Below, in pieces: positions 17,296 to 24,788 of a DNA stretch of 64,000 nucleotides (its first letter is position 1; each line of letters opens with the position of its first letter). Location: contig SFGZ01000008.1 of NCBI GenBank assembly GCA_004557505.1, positions 241,452-305,451 of the forward strand. The letters run 5' to 3'. Origin of the DNA: Coriobacteriaceae bacterium. Lineage in GTDB: Bacteria > Actinomycetota > Coriobacteriia > Coriobacteriales > Atopobiaceae. A program made the translations under genes and the position numbers. Under the pieces are notes generated by a model, which worked only from the letters and a program-made list of their open reading frames with translations, was not told the origin of the DNA and searched no databases.

Positions 17296-17865
17296 GTGAG
17301 AGCCGGGAAACAGGTTTCAGACACAAGCTTCGCGGTGAGCAATGACGTCATCATTCATCTGCTGCTGATATTCATGGGTGCCTGCATCCTGACCGCGGCG
17401 ATCCTGGCGGCGACGCAAAGCCTGCCCTACGCCCCCAACCCGGCCCTCATGAAGTACACCACTGGCTACCTAGGCATTCCGTTTGCGATTCTCTTCATCG
17501 CGTACAACGTACACAGGATCGTGAATCGCCATAATGCCATCCTCATAGACGAGAGCGGCGTGACCGATCACACGACATCATTCTCCGCCGGATTCATCGC
17601 CTGGGATGACATCAAGGAGGTTTACCTTCTCCGCCTTCATGACGATGACTACATGTGCGTGGTTCCCTCCGACTTTGATGCGTGGTACGCAACGCTCAAC
17701 AAGCGCCAGCAGCGCCTTGCCAAGGCGAACATGGGCGCTGGCTTTGCACCCATCCGAATCCAATTCAAGAAGGTAACCGAGAAGGTCAAGTCGAAGGAGG
17801 GCGTGGCCTTCTGCAAGAAGATCCAGCCCAAGAAGGTCACCCGCGTCAGAAAGCCCCGGTACTAA
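17296..17865 (+). CDS. Small membrane protein, STM3941/PH-like family
   Basis: This is a predicted 189-residue inner-membrane protein with two transmembrane segments (IIHLLLIFMGACILTAAILA and GYLGIPFAILFIAYNVHRI). A cytoplasmic part follows with ILIDESGVTDHTTSF and IAWDDIKEVYLL, resembling the STM3941-type PH-like domain. I chose the GTG at 17296 because GGAGGGAG precedes it; the frame is open from 17245. The stop overlaps the ATG of the transporter gene (TAATG). A protein of the same build is encoded at 41177-41833. The function is unknown; association with membrane transport is inferred from position only. Confidence 0.75.
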   Translation: MRAGKQVSDTSFAVSNDVIIHLLLIFMGACILTAAILAATQSLPYAPNPALMKYTTGYLGIPFAILFIAYNVHRIVNRHNAILIDESGVTDHTTSFSAGFIAWDDIKEVYLLRLHDDDYMCVVPSDFDAWYATLNKRQQRLAKANMGAGFAPIRIQFKKVTEKVKSKEGVAFCKKIQPKKVTRVRKPRY

Positions 17866-18788
17866 TGGAGGAAGCCCTCCTCAAGGTGCTGTCATTTGCC
17901 CTCGTCATCTGCATAGGCGTCGCCTTCTCCAGATCGGGATCCCTTGGGGATGGGGCCGGGCGCCTCGTCTCCAAGGTCGTGTTCAACCTCACCCTGCCTT
18001 GTGCCATCGTGAGCGCCTTTGGATCGGCTGAGTTTCACGCGGATCTGCTTGGGCTCACGGCGCTCGGTCTGGCGATAACGGCTCTCCAGTTCTTTCTCTC
18101 GTTTCTCGTCTATAGAAATCTCGGCGAGAAGGAGCTCACGTATCAGCTCTCAAACGTGGCCGGGTACAACATCGGGTGTTTCGCGCTCGCTTTTGTTCAG
18201 GCGTTCTTCCCGCCCTCGGCCGTTATTGCCGTATGCCTTTTTGACGCGGGAAACGCGCTCATGGGAACCGGCGGAACCCTCGCCCTCATAAAGTCGCTGG
18301 TCCTAGGAGACGAGGGCCAGGGCAGGGGGCGGGTCTTCGTGAGGACGCTCTTCTCCTCCGTTGCCTTTGACGCATATGTGGCACTCATCCTTTTGGGGTC
18401 CTTTGGCATCAAGGTCCCAAACGGGGCCATTCAGCTCATCTCGCCCATGGCAAACGCAAACGCGTTTCTCTCCATGTTCATGATTGGCCTCATGTTCAAG
18501 ACGTGCTTCGATGGGGCGGGCAGGCGCGAGCTCACAAGGCTTCTTGTCTGGCGCTATGCCTGCGCCGTGCTACTATCTTTCTCAGTCTTTCCACTTCTGC
18601 CCCTGGGCGATGAGGTTCGCACGATCCTTACGATATTGGCGTGGGCCCCCATCCCCTCCACCGGGCCGGTATATACGCTTTGGTGCGGCGGGAACGAGGG
18701 GCTGGCAAGCATGGCAAACGCCATCAGCGTGCTCATTGGAATCGTGGCGACCACGATTGTCATGGCGTCGACGGGGGTCCTCGGTTGA
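17865..18788 (+). CDS. AEC-family transporter
   Basis: This is a 307-residue membrane protein of the auxin efflux carrier (AEC) family, with about ten hydrophobic segments and the two-half layout of that family (NLTLPCAIVSAFGSAEF, NVAGYNIGCFALAFVQAFFP, then the C-terminal half). Bacterial members carry malate, malonate or other small organic acids, in or out. The ATG overlaps the preceding stop codon, and its own stop overlaps the start of the PfkB-like gene, so the three genes are translationally coupled. Export of an acid end product made by the divergent catabolic genes is an attractive possibility (inference). Confidence 0.82.
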   Translation: MEEALLKVLSFALVICIGVAFSRSGSLGDGAGRLVSKVVFNLTLPCAIVSAFGSAEFHADLLGLTALGLAITALQFFLSFLVYRNLGEKELTYQLSNVAGYNIGCFALAFVQAFFPPSAVIAVCLFDAGNALMGTGGTLALIKSLVLGDEGQGRGRVFVRTLFSSVAFDAYVALILLGSFGIKVPNGAIQLISPMANANAFLSMFMIGLMFKTCFDGAGRRELTRLLVWRYACAVLLSFSVFPLLPLGDEVRTILTILAWAPIPSTGPVYTLWCGGNEGLASMANAISVLIGIVATTIVMASTGVLG

Positions 18789-19786
18789 ACATACTCTGCT
18801 TTGGCGAACCCCTCATCAGGCTTGCAACCACGGGCTACGAGCGCCTCGAGGACGCCCACACCCTCGAGGTCACCTATGGTGGCAGCGAGGCAGTTGTTGC
18901 GGCATCGCTGGCGTCCCAGGGAGAAAACGTCGCCTTTGCCTCAAAGGTGTCTGCAAACCGCCTGGGGACAAACTCCCTCATGATGCTCGCCCGCTGCGGC
19001 GTTGACACGTCGCGCGTCCTCAGATCAGACGAGCGCATGGGCCTCTACTATTCCGAGCGCGGACGGTCGATAAGGCCCTCCATCGTCACGTACGACCGCA
19101 GTGGAACCGCCATGGCCATGGCGTCCCACACCGATTTTGACTGGGACCGCATGCTTAACGGCATCGACCTGCTGTTCTTCTCCGGCGTAACGCCCGCCAT
19201 ATCGGAAGAGATGTACGAGGCGTGCAAGGAGGGCCTCTACGAGTGCCGTGGCCGCGGGATCCATGTGGTGTGTGACCTCAACTACCGCAGCACGATGCTA
19301 GAGCCAAGCATCGCCCTTGAGCGTATGCACCAGCTCCTGCCCAACATCGACGAGCTCATCGCCTCGGAAGATGACATCCTCTCGATAACGAGCGCCAACA
19401 TCCCAAGAAGCGAGACGTTTGACTACTGCCTCACCAGGTTCAAGGGGCTTCTCCTCGACTACCCGCTTCGCGAGGCGTGCTTTGTCATCCGGCAGAGCGA
19501 CCGCTACGACTTTGGCAGCTTCCGAGGGGCGCTTCTCGTCCGCAACGGAGAGTACTTCTCGAAGACGCAGAGGGCCGCGATCACAGACCTCTCGAGCAGC
19601 GGAACCATCTTCGCAGCGAGCATGGTCCATGCGCAGAGCTGCAAGTGGGACCCGCAGTTCTGCATCGACTACGCAACCATGGCGAGCGCCTACAAGGCCA
19701 CCATTGCCGGAGATCTCTGCTTCGCGACCGAGACCGAGCTGGCTAGCCTGCTGGCGGATACCGCACAGCCGTCGATTCGCCAGTAG
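18785..19786 (+). CDS. PfkB-like sugar kinase homologue lacking the catalytic GAGD motif
   Basis: This 333-residue protein is clearly related to PfkB/2-dehydro-3-deoxygluconokinases. It has an N-terminal ILCFGEPLIRL, YGGSEAVVAASLASQG and VVCDLNYRSTML. In place of the usual D-x-x-GAGD-x-F-x-AG motif it reads ITDLSSSGTIFAASMVHA, so the catalytic base Asp appears to be Thr. It may be a pseudokinase, a ligand sensor or a decaying enzyme, although the frame is intact. Translation probably starts at the TTG at 18785, overlapping the transporter stop in TTGA. The frame is open further upstream within the transporter gene, but homology begins at the TTG. Confidence 0.78.
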   Translation: MNILCFGEPLIRLATTGYERLEDAHTLEVTYGGSEAVVAASLASQGENVAFASKVSANRLGTNSLMMLARCGVDTSRVLRSDERMGLYYSERGRSIRPSIVTYDRSGTAMAMASHTDFDWDRMLNGIDLLFFSGVTPAISEEMYEACKEGLYECRGRGIHVVCDLNYRSTMLEPSIALERMHQLLPNIDELIASEDDILSITSANIPRSETFDYCLTRFKGLLLDYPLREACFVIRQSDRYDFGSFRGALLVRNGEYFSKTQRAAITDLSSSGTIFAASMVHAQSCKWDPQFCIDYATMASAYKATIAGDLCFATETELASLLADTAQPSIRQ

Positions 19787-20042
19787 GCCCCGTTAAGCCA
19801 CGCTTCCCGATCCCCGGGCGGACCCAGGATGCCCTTGGGGCCATCCTTGAGCGAGGCGGTGCCGTTGGGGCTCTCTCTGCCAGATGATCTACACCGGGCA
19901 GGTCAAGAGGGCCCGCTTGTCCACGGCGTTGACGTGGCCGTCGGCGGCGGCCGTCGGCACGACCCTCTCGCCCCATACGCCCTTGGGTAGAATTGAGCGT
20001 GCAACAGACGCGCCGCAGAGCGGCGGGACGGAGAGGAACGCC

Positions 20043-20921
20043 ATGGCCGACGAAGAGAAGATCAGGCGGGAGATGGACGAGGTGCTGCACGGCCGCTCGA
20101 AGGCAGCGCAGGGTCCGGCCGGCTTCACGCAGAACGAGTACACCAAGATCCACCACGTGATTGGGGTTATCTCCGGCAAGGGCGGCGTGGGAAAGTCGTT
20201 TGTCTGCGGCAGCCTTGCCATCGAGCTGGCGCGCTCCGGCGCGCGCGTGGGCATCCTGGATGCAGACATCACCGGCCCTTCCATCCCCAAGATGCTGGGG
20301 CTGGCCAGCGAGCGCGCCACCGCGGTGAACGACATCCTGGTGCCCGCCACTACCAAGGGCGGCATCGAGGTCATGAGCGCCAACCTCGTCCTCGAGAACG
20401 AGACCGACCCCATCGTGTGGCGCGGGCCCGTGATCGCCGGCGCCCTGAGGCAGTTCTTCGAGGAGTGCGCCTGGGGCGAGCTTGACTACCTGCTCGTCGA
20501 CATGCCCCCGGGGACGGGCGACGTGCCCCTCACCGTGTTCCAGTCCCTGCCCATCGAGGGCGTGGTGGTTGTCTCCTCGCCACAGGACCTCGTGCAGATG
20601 GTCGTGGGCAAGGCGTTCAACATGGCGTCCATGATGAGCGTGCCCGTGCTTGGCCTTGTCGAGAACATGGCGTACGTCACCTGCCCGCACTGCGGCGAGA
20701 AGATCTGGCCATACGGGCCAAGCCGCCTTGCGCGGACGGCAGGCGAGTACGGCATCGATGCCCTGGGCGAGCTGCCCATCGATCCCGCGCTTGCCGCGGC
20801 CTGCGACCATGGCGCCCTCGAGGACGAGCTGCCACGGGGCTTTTTGCCCAAGGCGGTCCAGGCCGTGGTCTCCACCTGCGAGCTCGACGACGCGAGGGCA
20901 TCGTCGGGGACGGTGGAGTAG
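20043..20921 (+). CDS. mrp: Mrp/NBP35-type P-loop ATPase, Fe-S carrier
   Basis: This is a cytosolic ATPase of the Mrp/ApbC family that carries iron-sulfur clusters to target proteins. The deviant Walker A is VISGKGGVGKS (residues 42-52), followed by GILDADITGPSIPKM and DYLLVDMPPGTGD. The cluster-binding CPHCGE lies in the C-terminal part. It has 292 residues, normal for the stand-alone form without an N-terminal DUF59 domain. The ATG at 20043 follows GGAGAGGAACGCC. Four bases separate it from the next FAD-enzyme gene. Bases 19787-20042 before it hold no gene I recognise. Confidence 0.92.
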   Translation: MADEEKIRREMDEVLHGRSKAAQGPAGFTQNEYTKIHHVIGVISGKGGVGKSFVCGSLAIELARSGARVGILDADITGPSIPKMLGLASERATAVNDILVPATTKGGIEVMSANLVLENETDPIVWRGPVIAGALRQFFEECAWGELDYLLVDMPPGTGDVPLTVFQSLPIEGVVVVSSPQDLVQMVVGKAFNMASMMSVPVLGLVENMAYVTCPHCGEKIWPYGPSRLARTAGEYGIDALGELPIDPALAAACDHGALEDELPRGFLPKAVQAVVSTCELDDARASSGTVE

Positions 20922-20924
20922 CGC

Positions 20925-22160
20925 ATGTCCCCTCGGACGAGAAACGCATCGCGCGCGAACCGCAGGCCGTCGCGTCTGGCACGGGAGCGCGAGCTTGTCG
21001 CACGGGCCCAGTCCGTCAAGGTTCCCTCCCAGGCAGACGTGGCCATTGCGGGCGGTGGGGCATCGGGCCTCGCCGCCGCCGTCACGGCCGCCGAGGCGGG
21101 GGCGCGCGTGGTTGTCGTGGAGCGCGGGCTTGCGTGCGGCCGCAGCATCCTCGCCACGGGCGGCGGGCGATGCAACCTCGCGAACGCAGACCTCTCGGCC
21201 GAGAGGTACCGGAACCCCAGCTTCGTGTCCGCCGTCTGCGGCAGGCGCTTCCTCGCAGACGTGCGGGACTTCTTCTCGGCATGCGGGCTTGCCGTGGCTG
21301 AGGAGGAGGGCGGCAGGCTCTACCCCGTGACGCGCGAGGCCTCCTCCGTGCGGGAGGTGCTGGTGGCGCAAGCCCTCAAGGCCGGCGCGACGCTTGCGTG
21401 CGGGCGCGAGGCCTCTGGCATCTCGCGGACGGCAGGTGGCTTTTGCCTGGAGCTGGCCCCCGCGTTCGAGGGCGGTCGGAAAGAGGTGCTTTGCACGCGA
21501 TCGATTGTGATCGCGACGGGAGGCGGCGGGGATTCGCTTGCCGGCGCCCTGGGCCTTCCCCTGGTGGCCACGCGGCCCGCGCTCTGCCCGCTTGCCTGCG
21601 AGGGGCTCGACTTCCCCGCGCTCGACGGGCGGCGGGCCCGCGTTGCGGCGACCCTCGTGCGGGATGGCGCTGCGATTGCGCGCGAGACGGGCGAGCTGCT
21701 CTTCAGGCCATACGGCATCTCCGGCATCGTGAGCTTTGACCTCTCGCGCAGCGCACAGCCGGGAGACAGGCTGATGCTCGACCTGCTGCCCGAGGTGGAC
21801 GCGCGCACGGCACGCGAGCTCGCGGCGCGCGGCGGCACGGCGGGGCTTCTCAATGACGCGCTGGCCGCCCAGCTGGAACAGCGAGGCGGCCCCCCAGGGG
21901 ACGTGGCGGCGCGCGCGAAGGCGGTCGAGCTTCTCGTCACGGGCACCGCAGACGAGGGGCGCGCCCAGGTCACGGCCGGTGGCATCGACGTGGGGGCGCT
22001 GGATGTGCCGACGCTTGGATGCCGGGCGGCCCCCGGGGCGTTTGCCTGCGGCGAGGCCGTCGATGTGGACGGGGCCTGTGGGGGCTACAACCTCGCGTGG
22101 GCCTGGAAGAGCGGCATGGTTGCAGGGGCGTCGGCCGCGCGCCTGGCTGGGAGGAGATAG
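20925..22160 (+). CDS. FAD-dependent oxidoreductase, HI0933/YhiN family
   Basis: This is a 411-residue flavoprotein of the HI0933-like family, whose physiological reactions are mostly uncharacterised. The dinucleotide motif is VAIAGGGASGLAAAV (from about residue 40), followed by ILATGGGRCNLAN and VTREASSVREVL. The FAD-contacting C-terminal GACGGYNLAWAWKSG is also present. The basic N-terminal 30 residues before the FAD motif are unusual, and an internal start cannot be excluded. Its stop is one base before the next gene's GTG, so the two flavoprotein genes are coupled. Confidence 0.9.
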   Translation: MSPRTRNASRANRRPSRLARERELVARAQSVKVPSQADVAIAGGGASGLAAAVTAAEAGARVVVVERGLACGRSILATGGGRCNLANADLSAERYRNPSFVSAVCGRRFLADVRDFFSACGLAVAEEEGGRLYPVTREASSVREVLVAQALKAGATLACGREASGISRTAGGFCLELAPAFEGGRKEVLCTRSIVIATGGGGDSLAGALGLPLVATRPALCPLACEGLDFPALDGRRARVAATLVRDGAAIARETGELLFRPYGISGIVSFDLSRSAQPGDRLMLDLLPEVDARTARELAARGGTAGLLNDALAAQLEQRGGPPGDVAARAKAVELLVTGTADEGRAQVTAGGIDVGALDVPTLGCRAAPGAFACGEAVDVDGACGGYNLAWAWKSGMVAGASAARLAGRR

Positions 22161-22161
22161 C

Positions 22162-23844
22162 GTGATAGAGGTATCCGGCATACGCATACCGCTCTCGCAG
22201 CTGGACGGCACCGACGCCCGCGAGCGGGCCGTTGTCCGCCGGGCGCTTGCTCGGCGCCTGCGCGTACGGCCGGAGGAGCTTGGTCGCGTCACGCGGCGCA
22301 AGCGCTCCATCGACGCGCGCAAGAGGGGCGACATCCAGCTCATCTTCACGCTGCGGGCAGAGCTTCCCGGTGGTGGGCCGGCGGAGGGGGCGCTTCTCGC
22401 CGGGCTTGCCTCCAGGCGCGAGGCCGGTGGCACGCGCCTGGTCGAGGCCGCCGACAAGGGCTTTCCTGAGCCGCTTGCGTACGTGCCGCAAGGCCGGGGC
22501 CCCATCGTTGTCATAGGCGCGGGCTGCGCCGGCCTCTTCTGCGCGCTCTCGCTTGCGCGCGCGGGCCTGGAACCGCTCCTCGTCGAGCGAGGCGACGACG
22601 CCGCGCGGCGCTCGCGGGTGGTGCGCCACCACGACGAGACGGGCGAGCTTGACCCCGAGAGCAACATCCAGTTTGGCGTGGGCGGTGCCGGGACCTTCTC
22701 CGACGGCAAGCTCCAGACGGGGACCAAGAGCCCCTTCCACCGGCTGGTGCTTAAGACCCTTGCGGAGGCCGGGGCGCAAAGGCGCATCCTGTGGGACGCA
22801 AAGCCGCATGTGGGAAGCGATGTCCTGCCCGACGCGGTAACGCACGTCGTCGAGATGATCGAGGCGGCCGGAGGAACGGTGCGCTGCCGTTGCCGCTTGG
22901 TCGACCTTGACGCGGGGGCCGGGCGCGTGCGCGCGGTGACGCTGCGCTCCGAGGACCCGGACACGGGGATCGTCACCGAGGAGCGCGTGCCCTGCTCGAG
23001 GGTCGTGCTTGCCTGCGGGCATTCGGCTCGCGACGTCTTCGGGCTGCTCCACAGGCGTGGGGTCCCCATGGAGCGCAAGACCTTCGCCATGGGCGTACGC
23101 ATAGAGCACCTCCAGGCAGACATCGACCACGTGCTCTACGGATCGTCGGCCGGCAATCCCGCGCTGGGCGCCGCGCCGTACAGCCTTGCCGTACACCTGC
23201 CGTCGGGACGCTCGGCCTTCTCGTTCTGCATGTGCCCCGGCGGGTATGTGGTCTCGGCCGCAAGCGAGCAGGGCGGCGTCGTGACCAATGGCATGAGCTA
23301 CTCCGACCGCGCGGGCGAGAACGCAAACTCCGGGCTGCTCGCCAACGTGTTCCCGGAGGACCTTCCCGGAGACGACGTGCTTGCCGGCGTCAAGCTACAG
23401 CGCACATGCGAGCAGGCGGCGTTCGAGGCTGGTGGGGGCGGCTTCGTCGCGCCCGCGCAGCTGGTGGGGGACTTCCTGCATAACAGGCCGTCCTCTGCGG
23501 GCGGAAGCGTCGTCCCCACGTATCCGCGCGGCGTCGCCTGGGGAGACGTCTCGCGCTGCCTCCCCTCCTGCATCACCGAGACCATCCGCGCGGGCATCCC
23601 CGAGATGGGCCGCAGGCTTCGCGGCTTTGACCGGCCGGATGCCGTGCTCACGGGCGTGGAGACAAGATCAAGCTCGCCCGTGCGCGTGACGCGCGGGGAG
23701 AGCCTGCAAAGCGTGGGCGTGCGCGGGCTCTGGCCCGTGGGAGAGGGCTCCGGCTATGCCGGCGGCATCATGAGCGCCGCCGCCGACGGGCTGCGCGTGG
23801 CGGAGGCCGTTATCGCCGACGTGACGGACGAGCTGCGGGGATAG
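22162..23844 (+). CDS. NAD(P)/FAD-dependent oxidoreductase with N-terminal extension
   Basis: This is a 560-residue flavoprotein of the type often annotated as FAD-dependent dehydrogenase. About 110 N-terminal residues contain a basic RRKRSIDARKRGDIQLIFTL segment. They precede the FAD motif PIVVIGAGCAGLFCALSLAR. The conserved block NIQFGVGGAGTFSDGKL and the C-terminal GEGSGYAGGIMSAAADGL follow. The GTG at 22162 starts one base after the stop of the HI0933-like gene. The role is unknown; with mrp and the preceding flavoprotein it forms a three-gene unit suggestive of redox-cofactor or tRNA/metabolite repair chemistry (inference). Confidence 0.88.
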   Translation: MIEVSGIRIPLSQLDGTDARERAVVRRALARRLRVRPEELGRVTRRKRSIDARKRGDIQLIFTLRAELPGGGPAEGALLAGLASRREAGGTRLVEAADKGFPEPLAYVPQGRGPIVVIGAGCAGLFCALSLARAGLEPLLVERGDDAARRSRVVRHHDETGELDPESNIQFGVGGAGTFSDGKLQTGTKSPFHRLVLKTLAEAGAQRRILWDAKPHVGSDVLPDAVTHVVEMIEAAGGTVRCRCRLVDLDAGAGRVRAVTLRSEDPDTGIVTEERVPCSRVVLACGHSARDVFGLLHRRGVPMERKTFAMGVRIEHLQADIDHVLYGSSAGNPALGAAPYSLAVHLPSGRSAFSFCMCPGGYVVSAASEQGGVVTNGMSYSDRAGENANSGLLANVFPEDLPGDDVLAGVKLQRTCEQAAFEAGGGGFVAPAQLVGDFLHNRPSSAGGSVVPTYPRGVAWGDVSRCLPSCITETIRAGIPEMGRRLRGFDRPDAVLTGVETRSSSPVRVTRGESLQSVGVRGLWPVGEGSGYAGGIMSAAADGLRVAEAVIADVTDELRG

Positions 23845-23880
23845 CGGGGACAGCGCTGGTGCGGATGACAGATCGCGATC

Positions 23881-24273
23881 CTAGCGCCGCCTGAACGTCA
23901 CCGACCTGTTGAGGGCAAACTGCATGAGCCCCGCAGTCACAAGCGCGGCGAGCTTTGCCACGGGCGGCGTGGAGAGGGGCGCTGCGGCATGGGCGGTGAG
24001 GGCGGCGATGACCAGCTCCTGCACGAGCATGCCGCAGAGGCCCACGCAGATGAAGACCGCGTAGCGGCGGGCAGGGCTATCCGTCACATGGAAGGTGTGC
24101 CGACGGTTGAGGATGAAGCTCAGCGTAAGGCCAGCTGCCACGCTCGCCACGTTCGCAACAAGCGGCCCCACGCCGCCCAGCGACGTGAGAGCGAGAAAGA
24201 CGAGCATGTCAACGCCCGAACAGACGCACCCAAAGAGCGCATACGAGACGAGCTGTCTAAACGCCTGGCGCAT
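23881..24273 (-). CDS. GtrA family membrane protein
   Basis: This is a 130-residue membrane protein with four transmembrane segments and the GtrA/DPMS signature FILNRRHTFHV, repeated as FALNRSVTFRRR at the C-terminus. GtrA proteins are thought to flip polyprenyl-phosphate sugars or assist membrane glycosyltransferases. The ATG is 14 bases after the stop of an orphan PTS EIIB gene, an unusual partnership. No glycosyltransferase is adjacent. Confidence 0.88.
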   Translation of the reverse strand: MRQAFRQLVSYALFGCVCSGVDMLVFLALTSLGGVGPLVANVASVAAGLTLSFILNRRHTFHVTDSPARRYAVFICVGLCGMLVQELVIAALTAHAAAPLSTPPVAKLAALVTAGLMQFALNRSVTFRRR

Positions 24274-24287
24274 GTCCCGCCGGCTTT

Positions 24288-24572
24288 TTACTTGTCCCTC
24301 ACTACGTCGGTGAGGCGCTTGAGCTCCTCGTCCTGGTTCATGCCCGTGAGAAACGCCACGCCGTTGAAGACGGGAACGTCGAACTCTCGCTCGGGACGGA
24401 CCACGGCGACGTATGCATCGGCATCCTTGAGCGCCTCGTCGAGGTCGGCGACGGGGACTGCCGTGACGTCCGCCGCGACGCCCTCGGCCTCAAGCAGCTT
24501 CTTGAGCTTGTAGGCCACGGTCGCAGAGGTTGCGACCCCGGAACCACATGCAACAACTATCTTCGCAGCCAT
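24288..24572 (-). CDS. Orphan PTS EIIB, galactitol (GatB) type
   Basis: This is a 94-residue protein with the phosphorylatable Cys9 in KIVVACGSGVATSATVAYK, typical of lactose/galactitol-type EIIB domains. The ATG at 24572 follows GGAGGCATC. No EIIA or EIIC of this family is in the window, so it either serves a distant permease or has a regulatory role. The gene reads straight into gtrA with a 14-base gap. Confidence 0.85.
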   Translation of the reverse strand: MAAKIVVACGSGVATSATVAYKLKKLLEAEGVAADVTAVPVADLDEALKDADAYVAVVRPEREFDVPVFNGVAFLTGMNQDEELKRLTDVVRDK

Positions 24573-24788
24573 GATGCCTCCTTGGTAGGTTGACAAGCGT
24601 CACGCAACGCATTCCCTCTTGTCACATCATACCCCAGGCGCAGCCCGAAACCCCCAGGTGCCGGAGTGTCAGACGCGGGGAGAAGCCTACAGTTCCAGAA
24701 ACTCTCGCGGAAAGGCCGTTACCGCACCCGCAGAAGGCAAAGTGAGGGAAGGCACCAACGCATACCCCCAACACACGGACGGCCAGCG

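Noticed and set aside
18641..18784. Upstream extension of the PfkB-like frame
   Set aside because: It lies within the transporter gene; homology begins at the TTG that overlaps the transporter stop.
19787..20042. A possible gene remnant on the minus strand (GERVVPTAAADGHVNAVDKR)
   Set aside because: The fragment ends in a stop and I could match it to no family; it may be intergenic DNA.
19743..23123. An 1126-codon open frame on the minus strand
   Set aside because: It lies opposite mrp and two flavoprotein genes with strong motifs; the product is Ser/Arg/Pro-rich, typical of a high-G+C antisense frame.
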